A stretch of DNA of 12,574 nucleotides, taken from NCBI GenBank assembly GCA_002751075.1, contig NAOQ01000435.1, positions 13,313 through 25,886 on the forward strand. Reading direction: 5' to 3'. Position 1 is the stretch's first letter. Every line of letters starts with the position of its first letter. The stretch comes from Ichthyophonus hoferi (lineage: Eukaryota; Opisthokonta; Ichthyosporea; Ichthyophonida; Ichthyophonidae). The position numbers were made by a program, and so were the translations under genes. Under the pieces are notes generated by a model. The model ran no database searches. It had not been told where the DNA came from and saw nothing but the letters and a program-made list of their open reading frames with translations. Shown here piece after piece: positions 1 through 12,400 of the stretch.

Positions 1-304
1 TATGTATGTATGTATGTATGTATGTATGTATGTATGTATGTATGTATGCATGTATGTATGTACGTATGTATGTATGTATGTATGTATGTGTCTATGTAGG
101 TATATGTGTATCTATGTATGTATCTATGTATGTATCTATGTATGTATCTATGTATATATATATGTAGGTATTGTATGTATGTATGTATATATGTATGTAT
201 ATATGTATGTATATATGTATGTATGCATGTATGTATGTATGTATGTATGTATGTATGTATTTTGTGTATGTATGCATTGTATGTATGTATGTATATATGT
301 ATGA
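1..304. repeat. (TATG)n tetranucleotide microsatellite with variants
   Basis: Near-perfect TATG units run through the first 90 bases and again at 180-300, interrupted by TATC- and TATA-bearing variants at 90-180. Because a four-base unit without stop codons is open in all frames, it produces long false reading frames such as MYVCMYVC. It sits in the intron just upstream of the exon at 388 and continues beyond the window's left edge. Confidence 0.97.
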
Positions 305-387
305 TAGTTTGCATGCACGTATATATATAGTATTATATAAATATATTGCTTTCATACTCACACTTCTTAATTTTATTCGTTTATCAG

Positions 388-496
388 TGACCAGTCAGTT
401 ATTATTTATCAAGTTAATTGTCCAGACTACCAATCCAGACTGCTGCGGTCTTATAATTCCTTTTCTACCAAACCTCATTTTGATATGCTCAAGTAT
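388..496 (+). CDS. Exon, helical protein gene (first exon in window)
   Basis: The acceptor is a pyrimidine-rich tract ending TTATCAG at 387, and the donor is GTAATC at 497. The exon carries 2 bases finishing a codon, 35 codons beginning TSQLLFIKLIVQ, and 2 bases of the next codon. The peptide is strongly hydrophobic and leucine/isoleucine-rich (LIIPFLPNLILICSS), as in a buried helix of a helical repeat; a membrane segment is possible but it contains Pro and Asn. The trailing AT joins the C that opens the exon at 2156 to give Ile, so the junction is in phase. The frame stays open upstream into the TATG repeat, but the acceptor marks the likely start. Confidence 0.75.
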
Positions 497-3400
497 GTAA
501 TCATACCTTTTGTAATAATTACCATTAAGTCATTTACAATAAGCATCATTTCATTTGTACACCAATCAATTTATCACTCCCTATAGCAGAATAGTTGCAA
601 TCGTAATTATATTATTCAAGCTTGTAGAGTAGGTATCTACAGTCAAGTATAATGATTGGCTTATGACTATGTTATTTCATATTAATGTGCTGAAATCTAG
701 GTAACATGATAGGATGTAATACAATTTAATGTGATGTACTGGAGTATAATAGAATGTACTAAGAAAAGATATTAAATAACGTGCTATAATAAGATAAAAT
801 AGAATGTGTGAAATAATAGAGTACACCATGTGAGATAATAAGATATGATAGAATGTGATAGGGTAAGATATAAGAGAATTTGATATAATAGTATATTACA
901 CAATGTAACATAATAAGAAATAATAGCATGTGATAGGATAGGACATCATAGAACGTAATCAGGTAGGATATAATAGATTATGATATAATAGAATATAATA
1001 AAAAGTAATATAATAGGAGATAAGAGAAGGTAATATAATAGGATATAATAAAAGATGATATAATAGTATATAATTGAAAGTGATATAATAGGATGTAATA
1101 GACTGTAATATAATAGGATATAATAGAACTTAATATAATAAAATATAATAGGAGGTGATATAATAGGATATAATAGGAGGTGAAATAATAAGATATAATA
1201 GAAGGTGATATAATAGAATATAATATAATGTGATATAAAAGGATATAATATATTGTGATTTTAATATGATAGGATATAATAAAAGGTGATATAATAGGAT
1301 ATAATAGAATGTGGCAAGATGAGATTTTACAGCATGCAATAAGATACAATGGGAACCGTGATAGTATGTATGAGAATATTGTAGTATGCGGGTACATGAT
1401 ATGTTTGCATACATATATGATAGTATTACTAATATTATGAGAATATGTATATATGGTATATATGTATGTTTGTATAATACTAGGATAACGTAAGAGTATG
1501 ATAGTATGGTAATAGTATGCACGATAGTATGTATGCGTGCATATATGAAAATATGTACGTATAAGGTTATGTATATGCGTGTATATGCAAGACTGTATTA
1601 ATGATAATACGTATATACGTATAGATGTAGGTTTGTATGTATGTATGTATGTAGATGCTTAAGTAAACACATAGCTATATTATTGTTGTGTAATTATAGT
1701 AAGATAACAAAAGTACCAGAACCAATCAATTAACCTTAACAGCGGAAAAAATGCCATACCGCAAGGTTGTCATGGAGATTATAGGCAGGTAATTATAAAT
1801 AGATTTGGCCTACAAAATTTAGATAACTATTATTACCTCATACCTAGTTACTATTGATTATACAGATTTCTATATTGAGTAAGCAATGGCTTATAATCTA
1901 ATGAGAGATTTTATGGAAGGTATATATATATATGCGCATTCATAGCCTACACAAATATGTCTACATATTATAAATAAATATGTCTCTTTACATACATGTG
2001 TCTACATATATACACACATACACATGCATAGAGATATAGATACATACATCCATACATACATCCATACATATAAATATATATGTTTTCTTTGACTAATATT
2101 AATCTAACTCTATTGCTCCTCCTCAACCACTCTTATTTTATTATTTTTTAAACAGCCTGTTGTTACACAATACTTCAAATGTATTAAGCGCCAAATTGCA
2201 GCAAGACCTTTTGTCAATGATAACTTCCCATTTTCAGCATAGCAATTCTTTTTTGGTAAAGTTAAAAATGTGAACTAATAATAAGAGAGGTGATGATAAT
2301 AAAGCATACGGACATATTATACAAATGGTAGTCTCTGATTTGACTAGTGCGTATAGCATATCTAACAGGTTACATGTAATAGAGAGAAAGTTGGGGTAGC
2401 AATATTGATAGACTAGTAATAATGTTAATTATAATAGTGCAGACAAGAAAAGTAATAGTGTTATTGTTGTTATTATTGGCTCTAGCTGTAAAAGGAATAC
2501 CATGCTTTGGGATAATAATAATAATAAAACGATAATATTATTAGTCACAAAATAACAATATTAATTGTATTAATTATGTAATTATAGTAATAAAAATATT
2601 ATTATAAACAGTATTGCTATTAGTATATTAGTATTAGTAAAAAATGCTGTTAAAAATTGCAATAGTAAAGTAAAATTATTTTAGGCAGTGATTATGTTAT
2701 TATTATTTTTATTATTATTACTATTGTAATTATTAGTACTATTGTTATTATTACTATTATTGTTGTTGTCGTTGTTAGTAGCAAGAATAATACTACTAAT
2801 ACTAGTAATTATAGAAATACGAGTATTATGAATAGCATCAGTAATAACTATAATAATATTATTATTAATAGTATTATTTCTACTACTATTATGAATAGTC
2901 GTTATAGTCGTTATTAAAATATTACCATTATAATAAAATGCAATATAATAGAAAATATAATGAAAAATAATGTAAATTTTTTGATACTTAATTTAATGAA
3001 TTTTAATCTAATAATTAATATAAACCATTTAATTTAATACAATATATTATAATATATCATATTTTAAAATATAAGATAATGTTTGATATTTCATAAACTA
3101 TAAATCAATTTAATATGTAGTGTGATACATAATATATAATATATAATATGCAATTAGTTACTCATTACTCATTACTCCATACTCCTTACTTTAACAGAGA
3201 TGTCGAGCCTTTCAACTATGTACAAATCTTATCAAATTAATGACTACTAATCAAATTAAATTGTTAAAGGTAAAGTAATTAAGTTGAAAAAAAAAATATC
3301 AATTGTATCTCATATAATTGTATTTGTATACAGCCAGTCTATTGATGGATATTTAAACAATTAAAAAAATGTACTATATTTAAAAAAATTTAAAAACTAA

Positions 3401-6400
3401 AATCCTTTAAGAATCTTTCAAGTTATTTTATCCTACGTATATATAATGTTCAATACAATTGCTTGAATACCATTATATGCACTTTTAAATAAAAATATGT
3501 TTAAATACACCAACATACATGAATCCCTTATAAATGGAGAGAATATCATGTAGATTTATATAATATATAAAATATATGTGTTTGTACAATTACATTGGAT
3601 CATTTACTTATTTGCTCTTTATATACATTATCAAATTACATACGTTTGAATTCTACATTCAATCAGGTTTTACATTACCTACTTTTGTTGTGTCTAATAT
3701 AGATGAAATACTTTGGGGTGTAAAATGATTAGATGGGCTGGTATATATTAGTATAAGAGCAACTATGTATATCTTATTATACCAATACGTTTATAATAGT
3801 ATATTATATATTACATAGTATGTAGTAAAAGATTTATAATATGGCATATATGTATATACCATTACGTTTATATTTGTATAATAGTATAAAATATAGTATA
3901 TAATATGATATAGTCTCTGACAACCAATTTATTATTAATTATCAACTAAATTATTCATTCTTTCCTAACATAACAGGATAATGCTTTAATCCACCTTTAT
4001 GACTCTTCCTCCAGAGCCAGGGTCCTTGCCATTCGCTGTTTAAAAGAAATTAGGTATAATGTTTAATATGCAATAGTTACTGATCTAAATGGTTAAAATA
4101 TTTAAAGTCTATTTAATATTTAATATTTTAATAATGATCATTTTAAATGGCCGATAGATTAAACTCTAAATGACTTATAAATATTTTATTTATTTTAAAA
4201 ATATTCTATTTAAGTGCTTTTTATGTACTCTGCCTTTACTTTAGAAATAATTTATTTTTAAACATTTAGATATGAAACAATCTTGGCTTGAAAATTAGAT
4301 ACATTATACGTGGCTGATGGATATGCTATTCACTGTAACGGATTATGATTTTAAACTTGTCGTAAATACACTCATTCATTGGAGCATGCTAAAATATGCT
4401 TTTATTAAGCATCATATATTGGACCACCTCAATACATACACAAAGACATGTGGTAATATGCCATAGATACTAGCAAAATTTCCATAATATAAACTGTATA
4501 GTAATTGACTATATCCTTATTAATTGTAAGTAGTATATTTATTGATATTCATTGGCGGTCTACTTTAACGCTGAAATACTATTGACTCATGAAGAGTCAC
4601 GTTAGTTATTCAAAAAAAATTGATGTGTTTAATTTAACTAGTTAATTTAAATTAAAGTTAAACCAATATATTTGTAAGCTTGAAGCACAATTTAAATAAA
4701 TTTATTTTAGTATTTCATATTAAATATTTTATATTTACTTTGTACTATCATATAGATTGCTACAATATACTTTTTTTCTATACACGCTTGTGGGTCATTT
4801 GAAAAGCGCGTATTTTGTTTTAAGCAAAATTAAAATTAAAATTAAAATTGTTTTATTGTTTTTTTTTTTCAGTCTTAGATAGACATCACAGCATATTAAG
4901 CTATATTTTATATATAAACCTATCCCAATATAGCTATAATTGGTGGATATCACTCATTGTAGTAATAAATAGTTGAGATATTTTAAATTAAACCAATCAC
5001 TTGTTTTTATACTTAAGCTTTTGTCAAATACATTGGGAGTCTAGCTAAATCTGATTGGGGTGTATTTTTAATATATACCTCTGATTGGTAGTGTTGGAGA
5101 TTAAAAACCATTTATGCTACTGGCAGTGTGTTGGAGTGTTCTGAGTCTATCTCATGTTCTGCTAATTCTATTGGGCAAGGCCATAAAGGGGATATAGCTA
5201 ATGGATTGATGCAGTTGTTTACTGTGCATTCACATGTATGTAGAGTACTATGCTATCCTATTTTTGACTATATCATTTCATTTTGCACTATACTGTACCG
5301 CCATGTCCTATGGTATAATATCTTTTGCTATAATTTACTATTTTGTACTATAGTACACTATATTTTTCTACACCGTACTATTTTTTATTATAATATAATA
5401 ATCTAATATAATATATGCTACACCACCATGTTCTATGGTATAATATCCTCTACGATAATTACCACTTTGTACTATACTATACTGTATTTTTTCTATACTA
5501 TGCCATTTTTACTATAATATAATCTAATAAAATATAATATAATATAAATAATATAGTATACTTTAATATAATATAATATAATGCAACAGAATGTAAATTA
5601 TCAATAGCTATCAAGTTATATCTTTTAATTTATATAGCACATACATATATTGCAGAGCTCATTTTTTACTGAATCGGTTTTACAAGAGATACGTCATATG
5701 CTTTCATTGATTTGCCCACAGGTGAGCGGTGTAAATGTATAAACTTTTACGTAATAATTAATATTTTAGTCACATACACATTAAATCCATACATGTCTTT
5801 ACACGAATATATCAAGCAATTGAAATTATACTGCTTATACAAAATATCATTAGTTCAGTATACATTTTAATTAATAAAGACCAAAATCATTGTATACAAC
5901 TAACCAATTATAGCCTCTGTAAGCATTAATCCAATAGCTAGATCCAGTTAAAGTATGTATTTTACGGCCATACATATTATGAAGGTTGTATTACTGTTTA
6001 AATACATGATTATGCAAGCAATCGTAGTTTAAGTTTACCTAAAAATTTGACAATTAACTATCCAGCATATATACATTACATATTATTTATTATTTAATAA
6101 TACTTATTATTTCTTAAATGAAACTCAACTTCCAGTAGTGTACCTACCCCCACTAGTATAACAGGTTATATATGTAAATATCATTAAATATCCAACCAAA
6201 TCATGGGTTATCGAGTTTTATACTTTTAATATTTTATTTTATCTTAGCATTACATCTTACATTAATCAATCAAGTGCAAACCAATCATTATTTGAGCCAA
6301 TACTTGCTCCGTAATAAATATTATTCCGCCATTAATCCTTATTATAATCCTTATTTAGTGCAATATGGACATGATAAGTATAGATCCATGTGAACTACTG

Positions 6401-9400
6401 TGTGCAATTACAGAAGACCATCCAATTAAAATGCAGGTATGGTAACGTATATAGAAATTAATACATCATGAGAAGTTAACCAGGCTAACCTCCAAACAGT
6501 AAATCATTGGTGGATTGTATTCTTTTTTCCGCGAGTGATTGGTGTTTTACTACCAGTATTATATATATACCACACAAACATATAGACATACATACAAATA
6601 AACATACATATACATATATATATGCATACACACACATACACACATGCGTATATATATATACGTGCCCAAATAAAAAGCAACACGTGGTATTAGCACAATC
6701 AGCTTTATTTATGGTTTAACATCAACCAATTAAAATCCCAATTTACAATGATTTCTCAATAAAGCTTTCATATTTAGGTGGGCCAATAAATATGAAAATA
6801 TACTACACATTATTATTTAAATATAGTCCTTATCTCATATTGAACGTCTGCTTTACAAATTTAATTTAACTGATTAATATTATATCTCTTGAATTGCCAT
6901 CATTAATAAACCTATTATTTACTACAATACTATTTCAAAAATCCTACAATCCACATGTTTATTTTGGTAGACACGCTAATTCACTCGACCAATGAAGAAG
7001 ATCAGAGGACTAAAATATTAATATTAACCAATTACAACGACTACAATTTGTATATCACATTAGATTGTCCAATCAATGATAGAACGTAAATGGAAAAACT
7101 ATTCTTCTGTAGATGATAGGGTAATACTGACACTTCAACTTACACAAAGGTATGTCTTTTTCTCTAGTTGGTAAATTGTCTCTTATATTTTTCATTATAA
7201 TTTACTCTAACCTATAACCCAGAGCTATTTTTTTAAAAAAACTTTTTTTGTTGTTTTTTCCAATTTATTTTTTATTTTTATTTTTATTAGGACTGTGGGG
7301 TTTGTATTTATTTAATAGTATAAAACTAGTATAATAGTATAATAGCTTAAGATGAATAATTATATATAATGATACTATTATAGTATGATACTATTATTTG
7401 TTAATAAAACACATACAGCATATACCACATTTACCACTACATTATTTCAGAGCTTTGAATAGCAGTAATTCTCTGGTACTGCAACGATGGACAAAAGTTC
7501 TGGGTCAGTGTGACAAGAACATAGTGTTGGAGATGGTGTATAAGGTTATAGATATTTTGGAGCAACAACCCTGTAATGACATACAGGAAGGTAATACTGG
7601 TTTTTTAGCCTTGCTCTATTGTTGGCTTGTCTTTCCCATTTAGTCGTATTGTTCATTACATGAAAGGGCATAAGTTGCACCAATTATATTGATTATGTTG
7701 CTATACTGAACCAATAATCATGATTATTTTTAAAATTGAACCAACTACAGTTTTGAATTTTTAGACATATCAGATAAATTATCAGAAAAGCATCAAAAGG
7801 GAAGAGCGTACCACTTATAATTTAGGTTTAAAATTTAAAATTTTAATATAAATATGTAAATGGATATTGGTACATAAAAGAATATTAAAATTTTATATAA
7901 AATATAGTAGTGAAATTTATATAAATAATTGGTAAGCCCAATAGGTCTATTTAAAAGCATGGTGTATAGCAAGGATTCTTTTGTGTATTTAAAATACGTT
8001 TTTTCTTTTAACTTTGCAATTACATACAAAAGCTTTTAATATTAGAAGCTGACTAGCACACGTTATGGGATATTATTAAAATAATTTGCCCTATCATATG
8101 ACATCAATCTATACTGACATAGTTTTAAAACAATATCCAGGTGCTGCCTTTCTATATTGTGCCACTCAAGTTACCATGTCCTTAAGTTTTAAATATACTG
8201 ATCGCCTATTGGCTCATCTAAAAACCATAGCTGGCAATACAGTAAGCATTGCTTTTATAGGAAAAAAAAGAAATCACTAATAGTTTGGGTAAATATGGTT
8301 GGAGACCATCTTTGGTCTATTGCCTTGGCTGATTGGTTAAATATTATTGTTATATCCTTGCTTCCATAAAGATGGGGGGTTAGAAATGTAGATTACTGTA
8401 AGTTATTAGTAATAAATAATGTATTAGTATGTTTAATATGGTAGATTTTAATTATGGAATATTCTTAATATAGTATATAATACAATCTAATAGAAATACA
8501 TTTTATATATTCTATGCCATTTATTTGCCAATTATATACAAGTATTAACACAAAAAACAAAATTTGCAAGCAAACAGTTACTTTTAAACTACTTATAAGC
8601 ATTGCTCTATAGTATTTCTAAAAAATAAGAAGGTTAATCCAATTAATTGCAGAAAATACCCCATTATGTAGTTTTATGTAATCAAACACCTATTAACACA
8701 ATAATAATTAGTATAAAACAATAAAATAGATCTCCAAAACTAAGTTTATTATTTTATATTAATATACAACAAAGGAGAACAACCTTAATTAATTTAGGTA
8801 CCTAATATAACCATAAAATAATTAACCCTATTAGTTGTAATCAAATATAAATTTGGGTTTTAGGTTTGATTTATTATACCATTCTAGACAATTAACCAGA
8901 ACAACCATTTTTATACCCTTAATGTCCTAATATCTACGTCAACAACTTCTAGTACTTTATCATTTTATTACCTATGTAAATTATTTAATCTAACATCTAT
9001 CTGCGTTCATTGTGTAAACCTATAAACATTTATATTACATAGTAATTAAAATATTCTTTTACCTTCACTCTAATTTGACTAATTAATCTATTATAGGCCA
9101 AACCCTTCATCTAGGGCTTTCTTATAAATAATATTTAATACAAGTCATGGATTGCTTGGAATTGTTGCCCCAATCACCACTAATTGAATATTAATTGCAA
9201 ATATTAACACTATTTACTATTTATCCAAAAAAGAAACAAGGGATGTATAGTTGTCCAAACTATAGTTAGTATTGTCCTGAAATTATAAATATAAAGATTT
9301 TGGCCAATGAACATAATTAATTATAGAAGTTAAAACACTATAATTACAGATAAAGTAATAGTAACTGGATGTACAGGTGTAATATTTCTATTGACTATAA

Positions 9401-12400
9401 GGTTATCTGATGCAGACAATAGATATACACCAATTAGAATCTACTCCTTGTTGTCCTGGTGTGGGATTTATTGCCAAGGTAGTATTTTTTGTTTATTTTT
9501 AAGGTTTAATTTTTAATATATATATATTATGTATTATTGTTTAGTGTTTATACAAGTAAACTTGCTTGAGTTTTTTTATCTTTTATTTTATCTTTTTCCT
9601 TTATTTCTGTTGGTGAGTGTAAGTTTCTAAAACTATTTAAACTTTAGTCTTGTACCCATACATGGCTTTCTAATATTTTCTTTCATGTTATGACGATTAT
9701 TGAATAGAAAAATTTAAAGGGGTATAGAGAATGGATATATTATTTAAAGAAAAACAAATGAGATAGTATGCGGGAGATAAGATATGGTTAATACCCAATA
9801 AGATACATAATATAATGTTATTAGTCAGATTGAATATTAAATATAACTAAGGTTATAGTAATAAAACCTTAATCATTGGGATGTAATCTTTACTATTAAA
9901 AACTAAAGTAAAATTTTAATATCAAATAAGTTAAGTTTGGCTCAATTGGCCTGTCTAATCTAAGACTTAAATTTTATTATATTCTGCTTAAAATATTGGA
10001 TTGGCTCAATGGAGGATTTTAATTGGTATAAGCATTACCCTAATATAAATAGAGGTAGTTTTGGTGGTTATATATCACAGTGTTCTGTAGAGACTTCACA
10101 AAGCAGGGTTTTTAATGGTTTTAATAGAGCATGATGATTGGGGAAGATAATGAGGTTATCCCAAGCAGTGACACATGTCGTCATAGTTTTCAAGGTGCTA
10201 ATACATATAGAAGGACAATAATTACAATAAATGGAATAAACATAGTAATAGAAAATAGATATTTTAGATGAACTGATGCCTATTACCGGGAGAGAGACTA
10301 TTTTACAACAAATACTATAACAAATCTAGCTACATTTGCAACATGTGCAAGTTATTCATAATTTTAAAAACTTAATTCATTAATACTGGGTTCTGAAGAA
10401 CTCTCTATATAAAATTCTATACTCAGAAAGTATAAAAAGCCTTTTTCTAAGATATATTGAGGTTTCTTGATTTGTAAGGATAATGAATAAAGATTACGCC
10501 GTTTTTATCCTAAATTCACTGTTTCTAATAATTAGTTGCCATTCTTAAAATTGATGAAATGGCTATTGCACAGGCGGAACTTAACACCAATAACTACATA
10601 ACTAAAACAATTAGCTATAGTAGGTTAATTATAAGTTGCTAATGCTCCTAATGAATTGATTAATTAGTAATCAGGAACAAAACTATTAATCTATGATAGC
10701 TAATGTAGATTAGCTGCAGAATAATAGTAATGAAATGCACCATTTATAATATTGAATTATGTTTTGCAATTCAATAATTATAAATTACTGTTAGTTTATG
10801 TAGATTAAACACTATTATTGACCTCTTAAAATTCCTGAATATAGTTATGACCAAAAACAAAAGACAAATATGGTTATTAAACTACAATGTGTTTATATAT
10901 ATACTAGCTCTAATCAAACCTCATTGAGCCATCTAGACAATATCTAAGCTATTATGTACTGATCTGCGTCCAATCAAAATTCCTTTTACCTTGGATGAGC
11001 TCGAATCACTTATTACGATGGACCACAGTGGTAGGTATTTACAATCTCACTGCATTGTAATTATTATCTCATCATGTCATAGTTATTATCTTACTGTGTT
11101 ATATTCTATATTGCAACTATTATCTCATTATTTTATAATTATTATCTTTGTTTTATAATTGCTATCTTATTTTATTGTAACTATTATATCACTATACTAT
11201 GGTTATTATCTTACTGTGTTTTAGCTATTATTTTATTTATTTTGATTGATGGCCGGCAATAGCAAGCAGATAATCCAAGATATAAGCAAAAAACTCTTTA
11301 TTTATTTATCATCAATTAATTAATTGAGTTAATTATTACCAAGTTTTATTCAGTTATCACTGCAGAATCAAGAATACAGGCCTTGCTATACACAGAAACC
11401 TTGCATATTTTCTATATATAGTATATTATATGTGTATAAACTACTGGGCAGCCTAATGATTAATTAGTAACCTAATTATTACTTAGGTAATCAAGATCTT
11501 TAATAACATAACTTTATTATAGCTTTTTTTCCATTCATATATATAGTTATAGTCTGCCGTTTCTTATTGTATTTTGTTTTACCAGACTACAATTTTATTA
11601 GTCAATCAATTCCCAATTGTCTTTTCTTACATAGCCAATTGTATACTATTTGTAGATTGTTTAGATTGATCTTTGTGATGGGCAATAATTGTTACCTAAT
11701 TATAGCATTAATTTGTAATTGGTAATTATTAACAGTTATGCTCATAAACAATCTGGAAGTATGCGACTACTAGTTTCTAAATCAAAAGAAAATATATATT
11801 TTAAGTAGCAAATTAGATACCTTTATATCCAAGTTAAAGGTATTCTGAGTGGAGAAGATAATACAATATAAGGATGGAGAAAAGCAAATGGAATACAAAT
11901 ATTGAGACAACTTCTACTTATAACACACTCTTCAATTCAATTATGGCATGTGATTTTTTTGCTCTAATGATTGGTTTGTATTTATAGCGCATATCTTGAC
12001 TCAATCACCATACACTATTGTTTTTACAGGAGCTGTGTTAGATATGATATATACTGGACCTTTTCGTGTTCATGCACGTAGGTGTGGTTTTAAATTTTAA
12101 ATTTTAGTTAAAATACACTCTGTTGTCTTATTATCTTGTTTATTTTGGAATAAAGATTAGTTGAATTATTATTAAAATAATTAAAATATTTTTAGTTATA
12201 TATAATAAAATTAACAAATAACCCTACTGAGTAGCCATAGTATATAAAGCCCAATCAAAACACAAATGTGTAAAAATAACTTAAGCCACTAATAGCTATG
12301 TTTTATTTTTTTTATAATTTGATAAATACGGGTATATATAAATATATAATTGATATTGTAGAAGCACTTGTTCTTAATATCAATGTATTTTCCCTGTTTG

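Noticed and set aside
92-361. Minus-strand open frame rich in YIHTYIHT
   Set aside because: It is the complement of the TATG repeat; composition is purely repeat-driven.
2-500. Plus-strand open frames of 74 to 109 codons rich in MYVC
   Set aside because: They are products of the TATG microsatellite, which has no stop codon in any frame. Only the part from 388 on is exon.
978-1522. Two overlapping minus-strand frames of 130 and 139 codons rich in SYYILLYH
   Set aside because: They follow the 25-base minisatellite in two frames at once, have no splice or start context and no non-repeat protein content.
4849-4980. Exon after the strong T-run and CAG at 4872
   Set aside because: The only open frame does not match phase 2 of the exon ending at 4053, since the required frame meets a stop within three codons, and there is no good donor.
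5236-5406. Continuation of the frame past the exon ending at 5235
   Set aside because: It runs into the 125-base repeat and becomes low-complexity Tyr/Ile/Phe sequence; the GTATGT donor is strong.
6507-6719. Plus-strand frame VDCILFSASDWCF and on, 70 codons
   Set aside because: Most of it is TACA/CACA simple repeat. Its first part overlaps the tentative exon in another frame and does not join the gene in phase.
6974-7086. Exon TLIHSTNEEDQRTK after an acceptor-like TTTTGGTAG
   Set aside because: It would need phase 1 in and gives phase 2 out, which cannot join the exon at 7113; the donor GTAAAT at 7087 would leave a 26-base intron.
7835-8029. Minus-strand frame of 64 codons
   Set aside because: AT-rich chance frame inside an intron, dominated by Tyr, Lys, Ile and Phe, with no supporting signals.
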